Part shown: positions 17,581 to 25,721 of the stretch, one piece after another
Layout of the letters: the number at the start of each line of letters is the position of its first letter
Position numbering within the stretch: the stretch's first letter is position 1
NCBI RefSeq assembly: GCF_016110345.1
Contig: NZ_AP019011.1
Location: 372,001-436,000 of the forward strand
DNA from: Fluviibacter phosphoraccumulans
GTDB lineage: Bacteria; Pseudomonadota; Gammaproteobacteria; Burkholderiales; Rhodocyclaceae
Length of the DNA: 64,000 bases
Direction of reading: 5' to 3'
Notes under the pieces: model-generated
Told to the model about the DNA's origin: nothing
What the model saw: only the letters and a program-made list of their open reading frames with translations
Databases searched by the model: none
Position numbers and translations under genes: made by a program

Positions 17581-17691
17581 TTTTCTTTTAACAGGACGGG
17601 GTGATCCTGGCGAAATAGCGCGTGGTGGCTCAGTGGCTCTAGTCCCTCGTGATTTCGGCGTCTCCCCGTTGATAAATATCGGAGACCCGTT

Positions 17692-20454
17692 GTGCCGAAC
17701 ACTCAATATTCCATTCCAGCAAGTGAAGAGTCTGCCCTGGTTGCACTTCAGGTCATTCGCCGCAACGGTTCTGTAGTTAATTTTGAGCCGGAAAAGATTG
17801 CGTTAGCCCTATCAAAAGCATTTCTTGCCGTTGAAGGAAGTCAAAGTAGCGTATCTGCTCGGGTTAGAGATCTGGTCAACACTTTGACCGATACGGTTGT
17901 CCGAGGACTCACTCGTCGTATGCCGGATGGTGGTGTCGTTCATATTGAAGATGTTCAGGACCAGGTTGAGCTGGCACTGATGCGAGCAGGTGAGCATGAT
18001 GTTGCCCGTGCTTATGTTCTCTATCGCGAGCGTCGTTCTGCTGAGCGTGCGGCACAGGGTGAAGTAAGTACACCAGTCACTATTAATGTCCGTGTCGGTG
18101 AAGAGCTGCGTCCTTTAGACATTGGCTTAATTCGTCAGATCTGCGAAGAAGCTTGCTCAGGTCTATCAACAACGAACCCATTGCTCATTCTTGATAGCGC
18201 GATGAAGAACCTCTATGACGGAGTGCCGGCATCTGATGTAAAACAAGCGCTAATTCTATCTGCTCGGACGCTCATTGAGACCGAGCCTGACTATGACCGC
18301 GTCACTGCGCGTTTGCTACAGGCTGTATTGAATGAAGAAGTATTGGGCCGTAGCGTCACGCGTAAAGAAATTGATCAGGCGTATGCAGAATACTTCCCGC
18401 TCTTTATCGAACGCGGTATCAAGGCTGAATTGCTAGATCCGCGACTAAAAGAATTTGATTTGTTGCGAATTGCCGGCGCACTTGCTCCAGAGCGGGATTT
18501 GCAATTCGGGTATCTGGGTATGCAAACGCTCTATGACCGTTACTTCTTGCATATCGATAACCAGCGCATTGAATTGCCGCAGACCTTTTTTATGCGTGTT
18601 GCGATGGGTCTTGCAATAAATGAGGTTGACCGTGAAGAGCGAGCAATCGAGTTTTATAACTTGATCTCCAGCTTTGACTTCATGTGCTCGACACCAACGC
18701 TCTTTAACAGTGGCACACGCCATCCACAGTTATCGTCGTGCTATCTCACAACGGTTGGTGATGATCTGGATGACATCTTCCAATCGGTCAAAGAAAACGC
18801 GCTGCTGCAAAAGTATGCGGGAGGACTTGGCAACGACTGGACCCCAGTCCGTGCGCTAGGTAGCCGGATTAAAGGCACGAACGGCGAAAGCCAAGGTGTA
18901 ATTCCGTTCCTCAAAGTGGTTAACGACACGGCAGTCGCTGTTAACCAGGGGGGGAAGCGCAAAGGCGCTGTCTGTGCCTATCTGGAAACCTGGCACCTAG
19001 ACATTGAAGAGTTTCTCGATCTGCGCAAGAACACGGGTGATGAGCGTCGCCGGACACATGACATGAATACGGCAAACTGGATTCCGGATTTGTTCATGAA
19101 ACGTGTTCATGAAAATGCTGATTGGACGTTGTTCTCACCTTCAGATGTGCCTGATCTTCACGAGAAGTTCGGTCGTGAATTTGAAACTGCTTACGTTGGA
19201 TATGAAAAGGCTGCTGAAGAAGGCCGAATTCGCCTTCACAAAAAGCTGCCAGCGGTTCAACTCTGGCGCAAGATGCTGACCATGCTGTTTGAAACAGGCC
19301 ACCCATGGATCACTTTTAAGGATGTTTGCAATCTGCGTTCGCCTCAACAGCACGTGGGTGTGGTGCATAGCTCAAATTTGTGCACGGAAATTACGCTCAA
19401 TACATCAAACAGTGAAACAGCAGTTTGTAACCTCGGCTCAGTAAACCTTCCAGCACACCTGAAGAATGGTGTCATTGATCATGAAAAGCTGCGGCGCACC
19501 GTTAGAACTGCAATGCGTATGCTGGACAATGTTGTTGACATCAATTTTTACGCCACAGTTAAGGCGCGTAACGCAAATCAGCGTCATCGCCCTGTGGGAA
19601 TGGGTATTATGGGTTTTGTTGATGCGCTATACGCTCAAGGTATTCCATATGCTTCCCATGAAGCGGTTGAGTTTGCTGATGTTGCTATGGAAGCCGTCTG
19701 CTATCAGGCGTACTGGGCGTCGACAGAACTTTCTCGAGAACGCGGATGTTATTCAACTTACAAGGGTAGCCTGTGGGATCAAGGCATTTTGCCGCACGAA
19801 ACAGTGGCCCGAGTTGGTGTAGAGCGTGCCGGATATTTGGAAGTTGATAATACTGTTCGTTTAGATTGGGATGCATTGAAAGCCCAGATAGCGCGATATG
19901 GCATGCGAAATTCTAATTGCGTGGCAATTGCCCCTACTGCGACGATTTCAAACATTGTTGGTGTGTCACAAAGTATTGAGCCGACTTATCAGAACCTCTA
20001 TGTCAAATCTAACCTTTCAGGTGAGTTTGTCGAGGTAAACGAGGCATTGGTTCGTGATCTAAAGGCGCTGGATCTGTGGGATGAAGTGATGGTTTCGGAT
20101 CTCAAATATTTCGATGGTTCCCTCACGCGTATTGAGCGTGTTCCTGAAAATATTAAGGCGCGATACGCCACTGCCTTTGAAATTGATCCGGTATGGTTGG
20201 TTGAAGCTGCGTCACGTCGTCAGAAGTGGATTGACCAGGCCCAGTCCCTCAATATCTACTTAGCACAGCCGTCCGGTAAAAAGCTCGATGAAATCTATAA
20301 GCTGGCTTGGGTGCGCGGTCTTAAAACTACGTACTACCTCCGTACGCTGGGTGCCAGCCAGGTAGAAAAGACTACAGGTCGTATCGAACAAGCTTCGGAA
20401 GAAGCACCTAAGTTCTGCTCGATAGATAATCCTGATTGTGAGGCCTGCCAATGA
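17692..20454 (+). CDS. nrdA: Class Ia ribonucleoside-diphosphate reductase, alpha subunit
   Basis: Catalytic subunit that converts ribonucleotides to deoxyribonucleotides. The 920-residue protein has an N-terminal ATP-cone (about residues 19-113) for allosteric dATP inhibition, a second helical N-terminal region, then the catalytic barrel with SSNLCTEITLN and NCVAIAPTATISNI, and a C-terminal Cys pair in DCEACQ for thioredoxin reduction. It starts with GTG at 17692, preceded by GGAG at a good distance. It overlaps nrdB by 4 bases (ATGA). The gene is more AT-rich than its neighbours outside the island. Confidence 0.96.
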   Translation: MPNTQYSIPASEESALVALQVIRRNGSVVNFEPEKIALALSKAFLAVEGSQSSVSARVRDLVNTLTDTVVRGLTRRMPDGGVVHIEDVQDQVELALMRAGEHDVARAYVLYRERRSAERAAQGEVSTPVTINVRVGEELRPLDIGLIRQICEEACSGLSTTNPLLILDSAMKNLYDGVPASDVKQALILSARTLIETEPDYDRVTARLLQAVLNEEVLGRSVTRKEIDQAYAEYFPLFIERGIKAELLDPRLKEFDLLRIAGALAPERDLQFGYLGMQTLYDRYFLHIDNQRIELPQTFFMRVAMGLAINEVDREERAIEFYNLISSFDFMCSTPTLFNSGTRHPQLSSCYLTTVGDDLDDIFQSVKENALLQKYAGGLGNDWTPVRALGSRIKGTNGESQGVIPFLKVVNDTAVAVNQGGKRKGAVCAYLETWHLDIEEFLDLRKNTGDERRRTHDMNTANWIPDLFMKRVHENADWTLFSPSDVPDLHEKFGREFETAYVGYEKAAEEGRIRLHKKLPAVQLWRKMLTMLFETGHPWITFKDVCNLRSPQQHVGVVHSSNLCTEITLNTSNSETAVCNLGSVNLPAHLKNGVIDHEKLRRTVRTAMRMLDNVVDINFYATVKARNANQRHRPVGMGIMGFVDALYAQGIPYASHEAVEFADVAMEAVCYQAYWASTELSRERGCYSTYKGSLWDQGILPHETVARVGVERAGYLEVDNTVRLDWDALKAQIARYGMRNSNCVAIAPTATISNIVGVSQSIEPTYQNLYVKSNLSGEFVEVNEALVRDLKALDLWDEVMVSDLKYFDGSLTRIERVPENIKARYATAFEIDPVWLVEAASRRQKWIDQAQSLNIYLAQPSGKKLDEIYKLAWVRGLKTTYYLRTLGASQVEKTTGRIEQASEEAPKFCSIDNPDCEACQ

Positions 20455-21557
20455 CCACACATTTCGATGATTGGGATCTATCGTCCTCAGTGGCGACCGA
20501 GCCTAGGAAACCTGCATCAAGCTCACCGTCAGGAGCATCTGCGAGCGGTGGTGTTGCCGCAATTAATGTTAGCGATAAACGTATCGTTAATGGCAAGGGT
20601 GATATCAACCAGTTGGCTCCTTTCAAATACCCGTGGGCGTGGGAATTTTTCCTCAAAGGAAATCGTAACCACTGGACGCCGCTTGAAATTAATATGGCGC
20701 AGGACGTTCATGACTATCACCACAAACTAACCGCTGCTGAACGGCACATTTTTGAGAATGTTCTGGCGTATTTAACAACGTCAGACATCTTGGCTATGCG
20801 AAATATCGGTTTGGCTGTAATGGAAAAAATGAGTGCCCCTGAACTTCAGATTTATCAGGCGCGCCAAGTTTATGAAGAAGCACTCCACACTTGGACATAT
20901 CAACATTGCATCGAAAGCATTGGTCTTGATCAAACTGAAGTCTACAACCGCTATCGTGTCGTTCCTGAAATCCACGGCAAGATTGCATTGGCTAACCGAC
21001 GACTAGACAAAGTGCTGCGTTCAGATTTTGATCTGACTGATCGTGCGAATCTGCATGAGTTCGCCCTGTCGTATTTCTTCTTCGCCGTTATCTTTGAAGG
21101 TTGCTGGTTCTATAACGGATTCACGCCCATCTTTGCATTGCAGCGTCGTGGTCTCATGAAGGGTACGGCAGAACAGCTTCAGTACATCATGCGTGATGAA
21201 GTTTTGCACTGCGCGTTTGGTATTCGTGTCGTCCGAGAATTGCTAAAGGAAGAAAACCTGACGCTTGAACCACAGGCGCTACGCACCTTGTGGGATGAGG
21301 CAGAAGCAGCTGAGCGAGCATACGCCAGATATATCCTGCGTGACTCTGTCCTTGGATATAACGCCGACTTGCACATGCAACAATTCAGATTCATTGCCAA
21401 CAGAAGGGCCCGACAGGTAGGTGTGGATGAACCTTTCCCAGGCGCTGAAAATGCGTTGCCTTGGTTAGATGAGCAAGCGAACCTACGTAAGGAGAAGAAT
21501 TTCTTCGAAACCCGCGTCACTGAGTATCAGACTGGTGGTGCGTTGCAGTGGGATTAG
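20451..21557 (+). CDS. nrdB: Class Ia ribonucleoside-diphosphate reductase, beta subunit
   Basis: Holds the di-iron centre and tyrosyl radical that start the reaction in NrdA. In this 368-residue protein the iron ligands and radical site can be matched to E. coli: D112, E143 and H146 in YEEALHTWTY, with Tyr150 at the radical position, and the later E/H pair in RDEVLHCAFG. A Ser/Ala-rich N-terminal tail of about 35 residues precedes the core. Start and nrdA stop overlap, so the two are translationally coupled. A second cobalamin riboswitch starts about 28 bases after its stop. Confidence 0.96.
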   Translation: MTTHFDDWDLSSSVATEPRKPASSSPSGASASGGVAAINVSDKRIVNGKGDINQLAPFKYPWAWEFFLKGNRNHWTPLEINMAQDVHDYHHKLTAAERHIFENVLAYLTTSDILAMRNIGLAVMEKMSAPELQIYQARQVYEEALHTWTYQHCIESIGLDQTEVYNRYRVVPEIHGKIALANRRLDKVLRSDFDLTDRANLHEFALSYFFFAVIFEGCWFYNGFTPIFALQRRGLMKGTAEQLQYIMRDEVLHCAFGIRVVRELLKEENLTLEPQALRTLWDEAEAAERAYARYILRDSVLGYNADLHMQQFRFIANRRARQVGVDEPFPGAENALPWLDEQANLRKEKNFFETRVTEYQTGGALQWD

Positions 21558-21585
21558 GTCTGAAGTAGCATTAAAACCAAGTCGT

Positions 21586-21760
21586 TGAAGGTTCCCCGAT
21601 AGGGGATTAATAGGGAATGCGGTGCCGGGCGTCAGCCCGAAATCCGCAGCTGCCCCCGCAACTGTAATCGGCGAATGCCGTTTTTCGTATGCCACTGGGT
21701 GAAACCGGGAAGGCGAAAACGGTGTGGCGACCCGAAAGCCAGGAGACCTGCCTAAACGTT
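21586..21760 (+). promoter_or_regulatory. Second cobalamin (B12) riboswitch, downstream of nrdB
   Basis: Conserved blocks in order: AAGGTTCC, AGGGAATGCGGTG, GCTGCCCCCGCAACTGTA at 21649-21666, ATGCCACTGG, GGGAAGGCG and the B12 box GCCAGGAGACCTGCC at 21738-21752. No terminator separates it from nrdB. Downstream, GGGAG precedes an ATG at 21801, then the GNAT gene at 21886. B12 riboswitches usually control transport or synthesis genes, so the present target is unusual. Confidence 0.93.
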
Positions 21761-21800
21761 TTTTTCAATCTAGGGCGGGGTGCCCCTATGGGAGTTGAAC

Positions 21801-21885
21801 ATGCGTAGGCATCGGATCGATTTTTTCTGTCATTTTAGTTTTGGCAGCCCTGGGATTTCCCTGTTGGTTACAAGGGAGTCTCAAC
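21801..21885 (+). pseudogene. Possible broken membrane-protein start between riboswitch and GNAT gene
   Basis: The ATG at 21801 has a good ribosome site (GGGAG) but its frame gives only a 33-residue unconvincing peptide. One frame over, 21811-21885 encodes a run that looks like a transmembrane helix (IFSVILVLAALGFPCWLQG), with no start codon and a TGA just upstream at 21796. A one-base shift would join the ATG to this helix. It may be the remains of a B12-transporter-like gene that the riboswitch once controlled. This is inference. Confidence 0.3.
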
Positions 21886-22395
21886 ATGGAACCAACAAAT
21901 AGCAACATATATGTCTCGGATAAACTTTTGCGTTTTGAGCATGTATTACGCTTCTGTGCTCATCCTGTACAGATTGATGAAAGACACCGTAGCGCAATAG
22001 TTTCGCACCTCCAAGCATTGAACGCAGATGATCGATATGAACGATTTTCTATTTACATGAGTGACAGCGCTCTGGCAGAGCATGTCTCAAAGATAAATTT
22101 TCATCGAGATATTTGTCTTGGGATTTTTGAAACGGACTTAAGACTGGTTGGAATCATTCACTTGTGCATTCATGGTAAGACTGCTGAATTGGGCGCTAGT
22201 GTTGATAGGCAGTACCGTTATCGAGGTTATGCGCTCAATTTATTCAAGGTTGCATTCGTGGAAGCCATTAAGCGCGGTATACAAGAAATTCATTTGGCAA
22301 CGGGGCATCCAGCAGCCTGCCAAATTGCCCAACAACTGGGTTTCAAAATTAGGAAAGGAGGAAGCTATCCAAAAGCGATCATTTGTTTGGTGTAG
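21886..22395 (+). CDS. GNAT-family N-acetyltransferase
   Basis: A 169-residue protein of the GNAT fold. Residues ~95-150 hold the acetyl-CoA-binding region, with VDRQYRYRGYALNLFKVAFVEA in the place of the R/Q-x-x-G-x-G/A loop, and a C-terminal IAQQLGFKIRKGG typical of the last strand. The substrate is not evident. It starts at the ATG at 21886 with AGGGAG seven bases upstream. The frame stays open upstream to 21799, where it encodes the hydrophobic segment described separately. It is the first intact gene after the second B12 riboswitch. Confidence 0.75.
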   Translation: MEPTNSNIYVSDKLLRFEHVLRFCAHPVQIDERHRSAIVSHLQALNADDRYERFSIYMSDSALAEHVSKINFHRDICLGIFETDLRLVGIIHLCIHGKTAELGASVDRQYRYRGYALNLFKVAFVEAIKRGIQEIHLATGHPAACQIAQQLGFKIRKGGSYPKAIICLV

Positions 22396-22419
22396 TGTGA
22401 AGTCTACTTTCGAGAGTCT

Positions 22420-22530
22420 GCTTTGGGTCGGATTGCGACAGTCCTCGCTTCGAAAACATGGCCAGAAAGCTGCCAGTGAAATTCCGCCTCCTGGAAGCGG
22501 CCGGTCGCCACTGGATACTAACGACCCAAA
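22420..22530. repeat. Dispersed repeat with inverted termini
   Basis: GCTTTGGGTCG at 22420-22430 is repeated inverted as CGACCCAAAGC at 22520-22530, bounding a 111-bp element with an internal AAGCTGCC at 22467. Related words occur in three other gaps of the island. The rest of the gap 22396-22645 shows no gene. Confidence 0.55.
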
Positions 22531-22645
22531 GCCGCCATTGCCGCCACAACACATTGAAGCCCAAACGCTCTTTACTGTTAATGTCTTAGGCGACGCCAGC
22601 AGAAGCAGTAGACATTGAGTTGTTGTCGCCCAGTATCTGGCCTTG

Positions 22646-24100
22646 TTAGGGCATCAATAGCTTTGAGGGCTCGGAGACAGCGACGTTCGGATCTGCCACG
22701 TCGATGATGTCGAATGAGATTGGTTTTGCGCCGCTGCCTGAAGTGCCTGGGTCGGCTCTGACGGCTGCTGTCTGTGTACCGATTTCGCCACCGATGACTG
22801 TAATTTGATCGTCGCCGGTCAGGCGGATGCCGTCCAAGCCAGAAACGCTAATACGAAAGGTTCGGGTCTGGTCGCTTGTATTCATTATTTGTAGGCGATA
22901 AATATTCTCGATTGAGCCGTCGTCTACTTCACGATAGAGCACATTGCGATCTTTTAGGATATTGACCTTCAATGGAACTCGTGTAGCTAGAGACCAAGCA
23001 GTGGCGGCAGTAAGAGTAACTAAGATTGCAGTGTAGATTATGACTCGTGGCCGAGCAGCTCGACGCAAAATCTCCATTGGCGTGTAGCGCTTGTTTACGG
23101 CGTTTTCTGTCGAATAACGAATCAGTCCGCGCGGGTAATTCATTTTGTCCATAACCTGGTCACAGGCATCGATACAGGCGGCACATCCGATGCATTCATT
23201 TTGCAGACCATTACGGATATCAATTCCGGTGGGGCAGACCTGCACACAGATGCTGCAGTCAACACAATCGCCGAGGCCTTGAGTTCGCGGGTCACTACCC
23301 TTAGAACGTGCACCACGAGTTTCTCCTCGCACTGCATCGTAGGCAATGATCAGCGTATCCGGGTCGAGCATTACAAACTGAAATCGCGCGTATGGACATA
23401 TTTGCCGACACATCTGTTCGCGTAGGAACCCAGCATTGCCATAGGTGGCAAAGGCGTAGAACACGACCCAGAATCCAGACCATGCTCCGAGCGACAGGGT
23501 GAGCAAATCGTTAATCAGCTCACGTATCGGCATAAAGTAGCCGACGAATGTGATTCCGGTCCACAGTGAGAGAGTTATCCAGGATGCATGCTTGGCAGTT
23601 TTGATCGCCAGTTTTCGTGCTGTCCAGGGTGCTGCATCGAGTTTCATGCGATGAGATCGATCGCCCTCTATGACTTTCTCTAACCACAGAAATATTTCCG
23701 TGTACACGGTTTGCGGGCAGGCATATCCACACCAAAGACGCCCCGCAACCGCAGTAAACAAAAATAGCGCTAGAGCCCCCAGAATCATTAAAAACACGAG
23801 GTAGATCGTGTCTTGCGGCCAAAGCACGAGATCGAATAGATAGAACTTACGTTTGTCGAGATCAAACAATATGGCTTGTCGGCCATTCCAGGTTACCCAG
23901 CACAAACCGTAAAAGACGAGTTGAGTTAACCAAACGCATACCCATCGCCAGCGTGTATAGAACCCTTTAATTGAGCGCGGATAGACCTTGGAGTCTTGAT
24001 CGGAGATTGGGGTGATCTTGATGACTTCTCTTTTGGCAGACTGCTTTGGCATCATTTTGAGTATTGACTGTTGGGTCGGCTTGCGCCGGTTCTCTGACAT
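22646..24100 (-). CDS. ccoG: Cytochrome c oxidase accessory protein CcoG (RdxA/FixG)
   Basis: Membrane-bound polyferredoxin needed for cbb3 oxidase assembly, with reported Cu(II) reductase activity. In 484 residues there are hydrophobic helices at about 50-70, 90-120, 165-190 and 200-225, an early CGYACPQTVY motif, two 4Fe-4S clusters with CVDCSICVQVCPTGIDIR and CIGCAACIDACDQVM, a further helix near 345-365, and a periplasmic beta-domain at the C-terminus. No ccoNOPQ or ccoI genes are nearby. An NsrR-type operator directly abuts the start codon, and no ribosome site is visible. Confidence 0.94.
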   Translation of the reverse strand: MSENRRKPTQQSILKMMPKQSAKREVIKITPISDQDSKVYPRSIKGFYTRWRWVCVWLTQLVFYGLCWVTWNGRQAILFDLDKRKFYLFDLVLWPQDTIYLVFLMILGALALFLFTAVAGRLWCGYACPQTVYTEIFLWLEKVIEGDRSHRMKLDAAPWTARKLAIKTAKHASWITLSLWTGITFVGYFMPIRELINDLLTLSLGAWSGFWVVFYAFATYGNAGFLREQMCRQICPYARFQFVMLDPDTLIIAYDAVRGETRGARSKGSDPRTQGLGDCVDCSICVQVCPTGIDIRNGLQNECIGCAACIDACDQVMDKMNYPRGLIRYSTENAVNKRYTPMEILRRAARPRVIIYTAILVTLTAATAWSLATRVPLKVNILKDRNVLYREVDDGSIENIYRLQIMNTSDQTRTFRISVSGLDGIRLTGDDQITVIGGEIGTQTAAVRADPGTSGSGAKPISFDIIDVADPNVAVSEPSKLLMP

Positions 24101-24123
24101 AAGGTATATATAAAATACATCTT
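24101..24123. promoter_or_regulatory. NsrR-type operator abutting ccoG
   Basis: A 23-bp near-palindrome that matches 20 of 23 positions of the published enterobacterial NsrR consensus (half site AAATRCATCTT); the right half here is AAAATACATCTT. It begins at the base next to the ccoG start codon, overlapping where a -10 would sit on the minus strand. Confidence 0.7.
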
Positions 24124-24147
24124 TATCCTAGCAGAGCCATACTCTAT

Positions 24148-24175
24148 AAGCAACATACAAAATATATCTTATAAT
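24148..24175 (+). promoter_or_regulatory. Second NsrR-type operator and nsrR -10 element
   Basis: 24148-24170 matches the same consensus at about 17 of 23 positions, with right half AAAATATATCTT. It overlaps a perfect TATAAT at 24170-24175. That hexamer ends 5 bases before the nsrR ATG, so the transcript would start at or next to the ATG (leaderless), in line with the absence of a ribosome site. Confidence 0.55.
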
Positions 24176-24180
24176 TAAGC

Positions 24181-24636
24181 ATGCGCCTTACTACCTTTTC
24201 TGACTATAGCCTGCGCGTCCTGATGTATCTGGGCGCGCAACCAGACCGTCTTGTGACGATCCCCGAAATCGCTGCAGGGCATGGAATTTCTGAAAGCCAC
24301 TTGATGAAAGTCGTGCATCATCTTGGCCGGTGCGGTTTGATCGAGACAGTTCGGGGCAAAGGCGGCGGCTTGCGCTTGGCAAGTGCACCGCAAGACATTG
24401 TGCTCGGTGATGTAATCCGCAATACCGAAAGTGATTTCACGCTCGTTGAATGCTTTGGCACCAATGCAACCTGCCGCATTCAGGGGGCATGCCAATTAAA
24501 TACCATACTCAGAGAAGCTTTAAATGCGATGTTTTTGGCACTGGATGGTTACACGCTTGCCGATCTATTGATGAATCCTCAAGGACTCATTCCGGCGAGT
24601 TCTTACCCAGAAACAGAAAGCCAGACAACAGCCTGA
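24181..24636 (+). CDS. nsrR: Nitric-oxide-sensing repressor NsrR (Rrf2 family)
   Basis: Iron-sulfur transcriptional repressor that loses DNA binding on reaction with nitric oxide. The 151-residue protein begins MRLTTFSDYSLRVLMYL like known NsrR proteins, has a winged helix with ISESHLMKVVHHLGRCGLIETVRGKGGGLRLA, and three cluster Cys in ECFGTNATCRIQGACQL (C-x6-C-x5-C). The paralogue IscR has different spacing. It is divergent from ccoG across 80 bases holding two NsrR-like sites, so it likely represses both itself and ccoG. Confidence 0.88.
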   Translation: MRLTTFSDYSLRVLMYLGAQPDRLVTIPEIAAGHGISESHLMKVVHHLGRCGLIETVRGKGGGLRLASAPQDIVLGDVIRNTESDFTLVECFGTNATCRIQGACQLNTILREALNAMFLALDGYTLADLLMNPQGLIPASSYPETESQTTA

Positions 24637-24678
24637 CTTTCTGTCAGCCACAGCGTTAAGAACTGCTGAAATAGCTCA

Positions 24679-24885
24679 ATGGCCAAAAAAATTCCCCTGC
24701 ACCCAAAGCATCCAGAACGCATTTGCTGGGGCTGCGACAAATACTGCTCAGTTGACGACCTGCGATGTGGAAACGGTTCAGATCGGACTCAACATCCTAT
24801 TGAGTTGCTGGGGGACGACTGGTACGAACATGGCGACTGGGGTATTGAGGATTCAACAAGTACCGACGCATCGAAAAAGAGCTAA
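24679..24885 (+). CDS. DUF3079 family protein
   Basis: A 68-residue protein matching DUF3079: KIPLHPKHPERICWGCDKYC followed by LRCGNGSDRTQHPIELLGDDWY. The conserved Cys pairs (CWGCDKYC and a later Cys) suggest metal binding, but no function is known. It follows nsrR after 42 bases on the same strand and could be in the NO-controlled transcript. Confidence 0.82.
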   Translation: MAKKIPLHPKHPERICWGCDKYCSVDDLRCGNGSDRTQHPIELLGDDWYEHGDWGIEDSTSTDASKKS

Positions 24886-24890
24886 CTAAA

Positions 24891-25115
24891 ATGGATCTGG
24901 CGCTCTTGGTTAATCACACCTACTCAATCGAGCTCTGTTCTGGCGAGAAAAGAATATGGAGATATTTAGGGGAAGGTGCCGGAGGAAAAGTGTGGTGGTC
25001 TGATTGCACCACGGGCACTATCTTCAATGAAGACTCGATTCTCTATGCTTGGACGGTAACCGACCATCTCAGAATTGATCTAACCCAAAACAAGGGTCCT
25101 CAAAATGTCGATTGA
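24891..25115 (+). CDS. Small hypothetical protein
   Basis: A 74-residue ORF, 5 bases after the DUF3079 stop and overlapping the next gene by 11 bases, so it sits tightly in a run of small genes. The sequence has no family I recognise; it is mixed in composition with no membrane segment. Spacing and frame are the main support. Confidence 0.55.
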   Translation: MDLALLVNHTYSIELCSGEKRIWRYLGEGAGGKVWWSDCTTGTIFNEDSILYAWTVTDHLRIDLTQNKGPQNVD

Positions 25116-25467
25116 AATTAGTGAGCGTCTGTTGGACGACCTACCCGATGCACTGGTGGTGTCAGATCTTCGAGGTGTGATTCAGGTCTGGAACCGTCGT
25201 GCCGAGGTGATATTTGGTTTATCTAAAGATAGAGCGTTGGGGAGTAGTCTAGACATCATCATTCCTGAACATCTCAGGAATGCCCATTGGGTAGGGTTTC
25301 ATCGTGCCATTGAGGCAGGCGCTGTCAAACATGGAGACAGCGCTGTGCGTACCAAAGCTATGCTCGGAGACGGATCGACAGCTTTGATGGATATAAGTTT
25401 TTCCTTAGCGCATAACGAGGGCGGTGAATTGATTGGCGTCATCGCCCTGGCTAGGCTTACTTCTTGA
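25105..25467 (+). CDS. Stand-alone PAS-domain protein
   Basis: A 120-residue protein that is essentially one PAS domain: LLDDLPDALVVSDLRGVIQVWNRRAEVIFGLSK at the start, then IIPEHLRNAH, then the closing beta strands. No output domain follows. Ligand is not evident, though the PEHLRNAHWVGFHRA segment resembles haem-PAS proteins such as FixL, where a His sits in this helix. Being downstream of nsrR makes a gas or redox role plausible, but that is inference. Confidence 0.78.
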   Translation: MSIEISERLLDDLPDALVVSDLRGVIQVWNRRAEVIFGLSKDRALGSSLDIIIPEHLRNAHWVGFHRAIEAGAVKHGDSAVRTKAMLGDGSTALMDISFSLAHNEGGELIGVIALARLTS

Positions 25468-25567
25468 CTAAGTTGACCGGAAGTCTCTCTAATAGCTTTA
25501 GGGAGTGATCGTCAAGGTCGGCTTGTGGCCGGGTACGGAAATTTCAGCCGCGGATTTGCTCGCCGAA

Positions 25568-25640
25568 AAGCTGCCGTTCAACTCAGTGGAACGCGAAGAA
25601 TTCAGATGTAACAGCCAACGGCAGGTAGTGGCCGACAGCC
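25568..25640. repeat. Dispersed repeat copy upstream of the integrase
   Basis: AAGCTGCCGTTCAAC at 25568-25582 matches the copy at 27241 at 14 of 15 bases, followed by a diverged segment ending in AACGGCAGGTAGTG near 25618. This lies in the 254-base gap between the PAS gene and the integrase, where no gene is seen. Confidence 0.5.
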
Positions 25641-25721
25641 CGCGTAGACCATCCTGCCCCATAGCAGCCATTACCCCACAGACTGAATATATGACTCCGA
25701 TTAACAACCAAGGAGTCAAAG

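Noticed and set aside
22148..22618. 156-codon plus-strand frame overlapping the GNAT gene
   Set aside because: It overlaps the GNAT gene in another frame, runs through the repeat element, and resembles no family.
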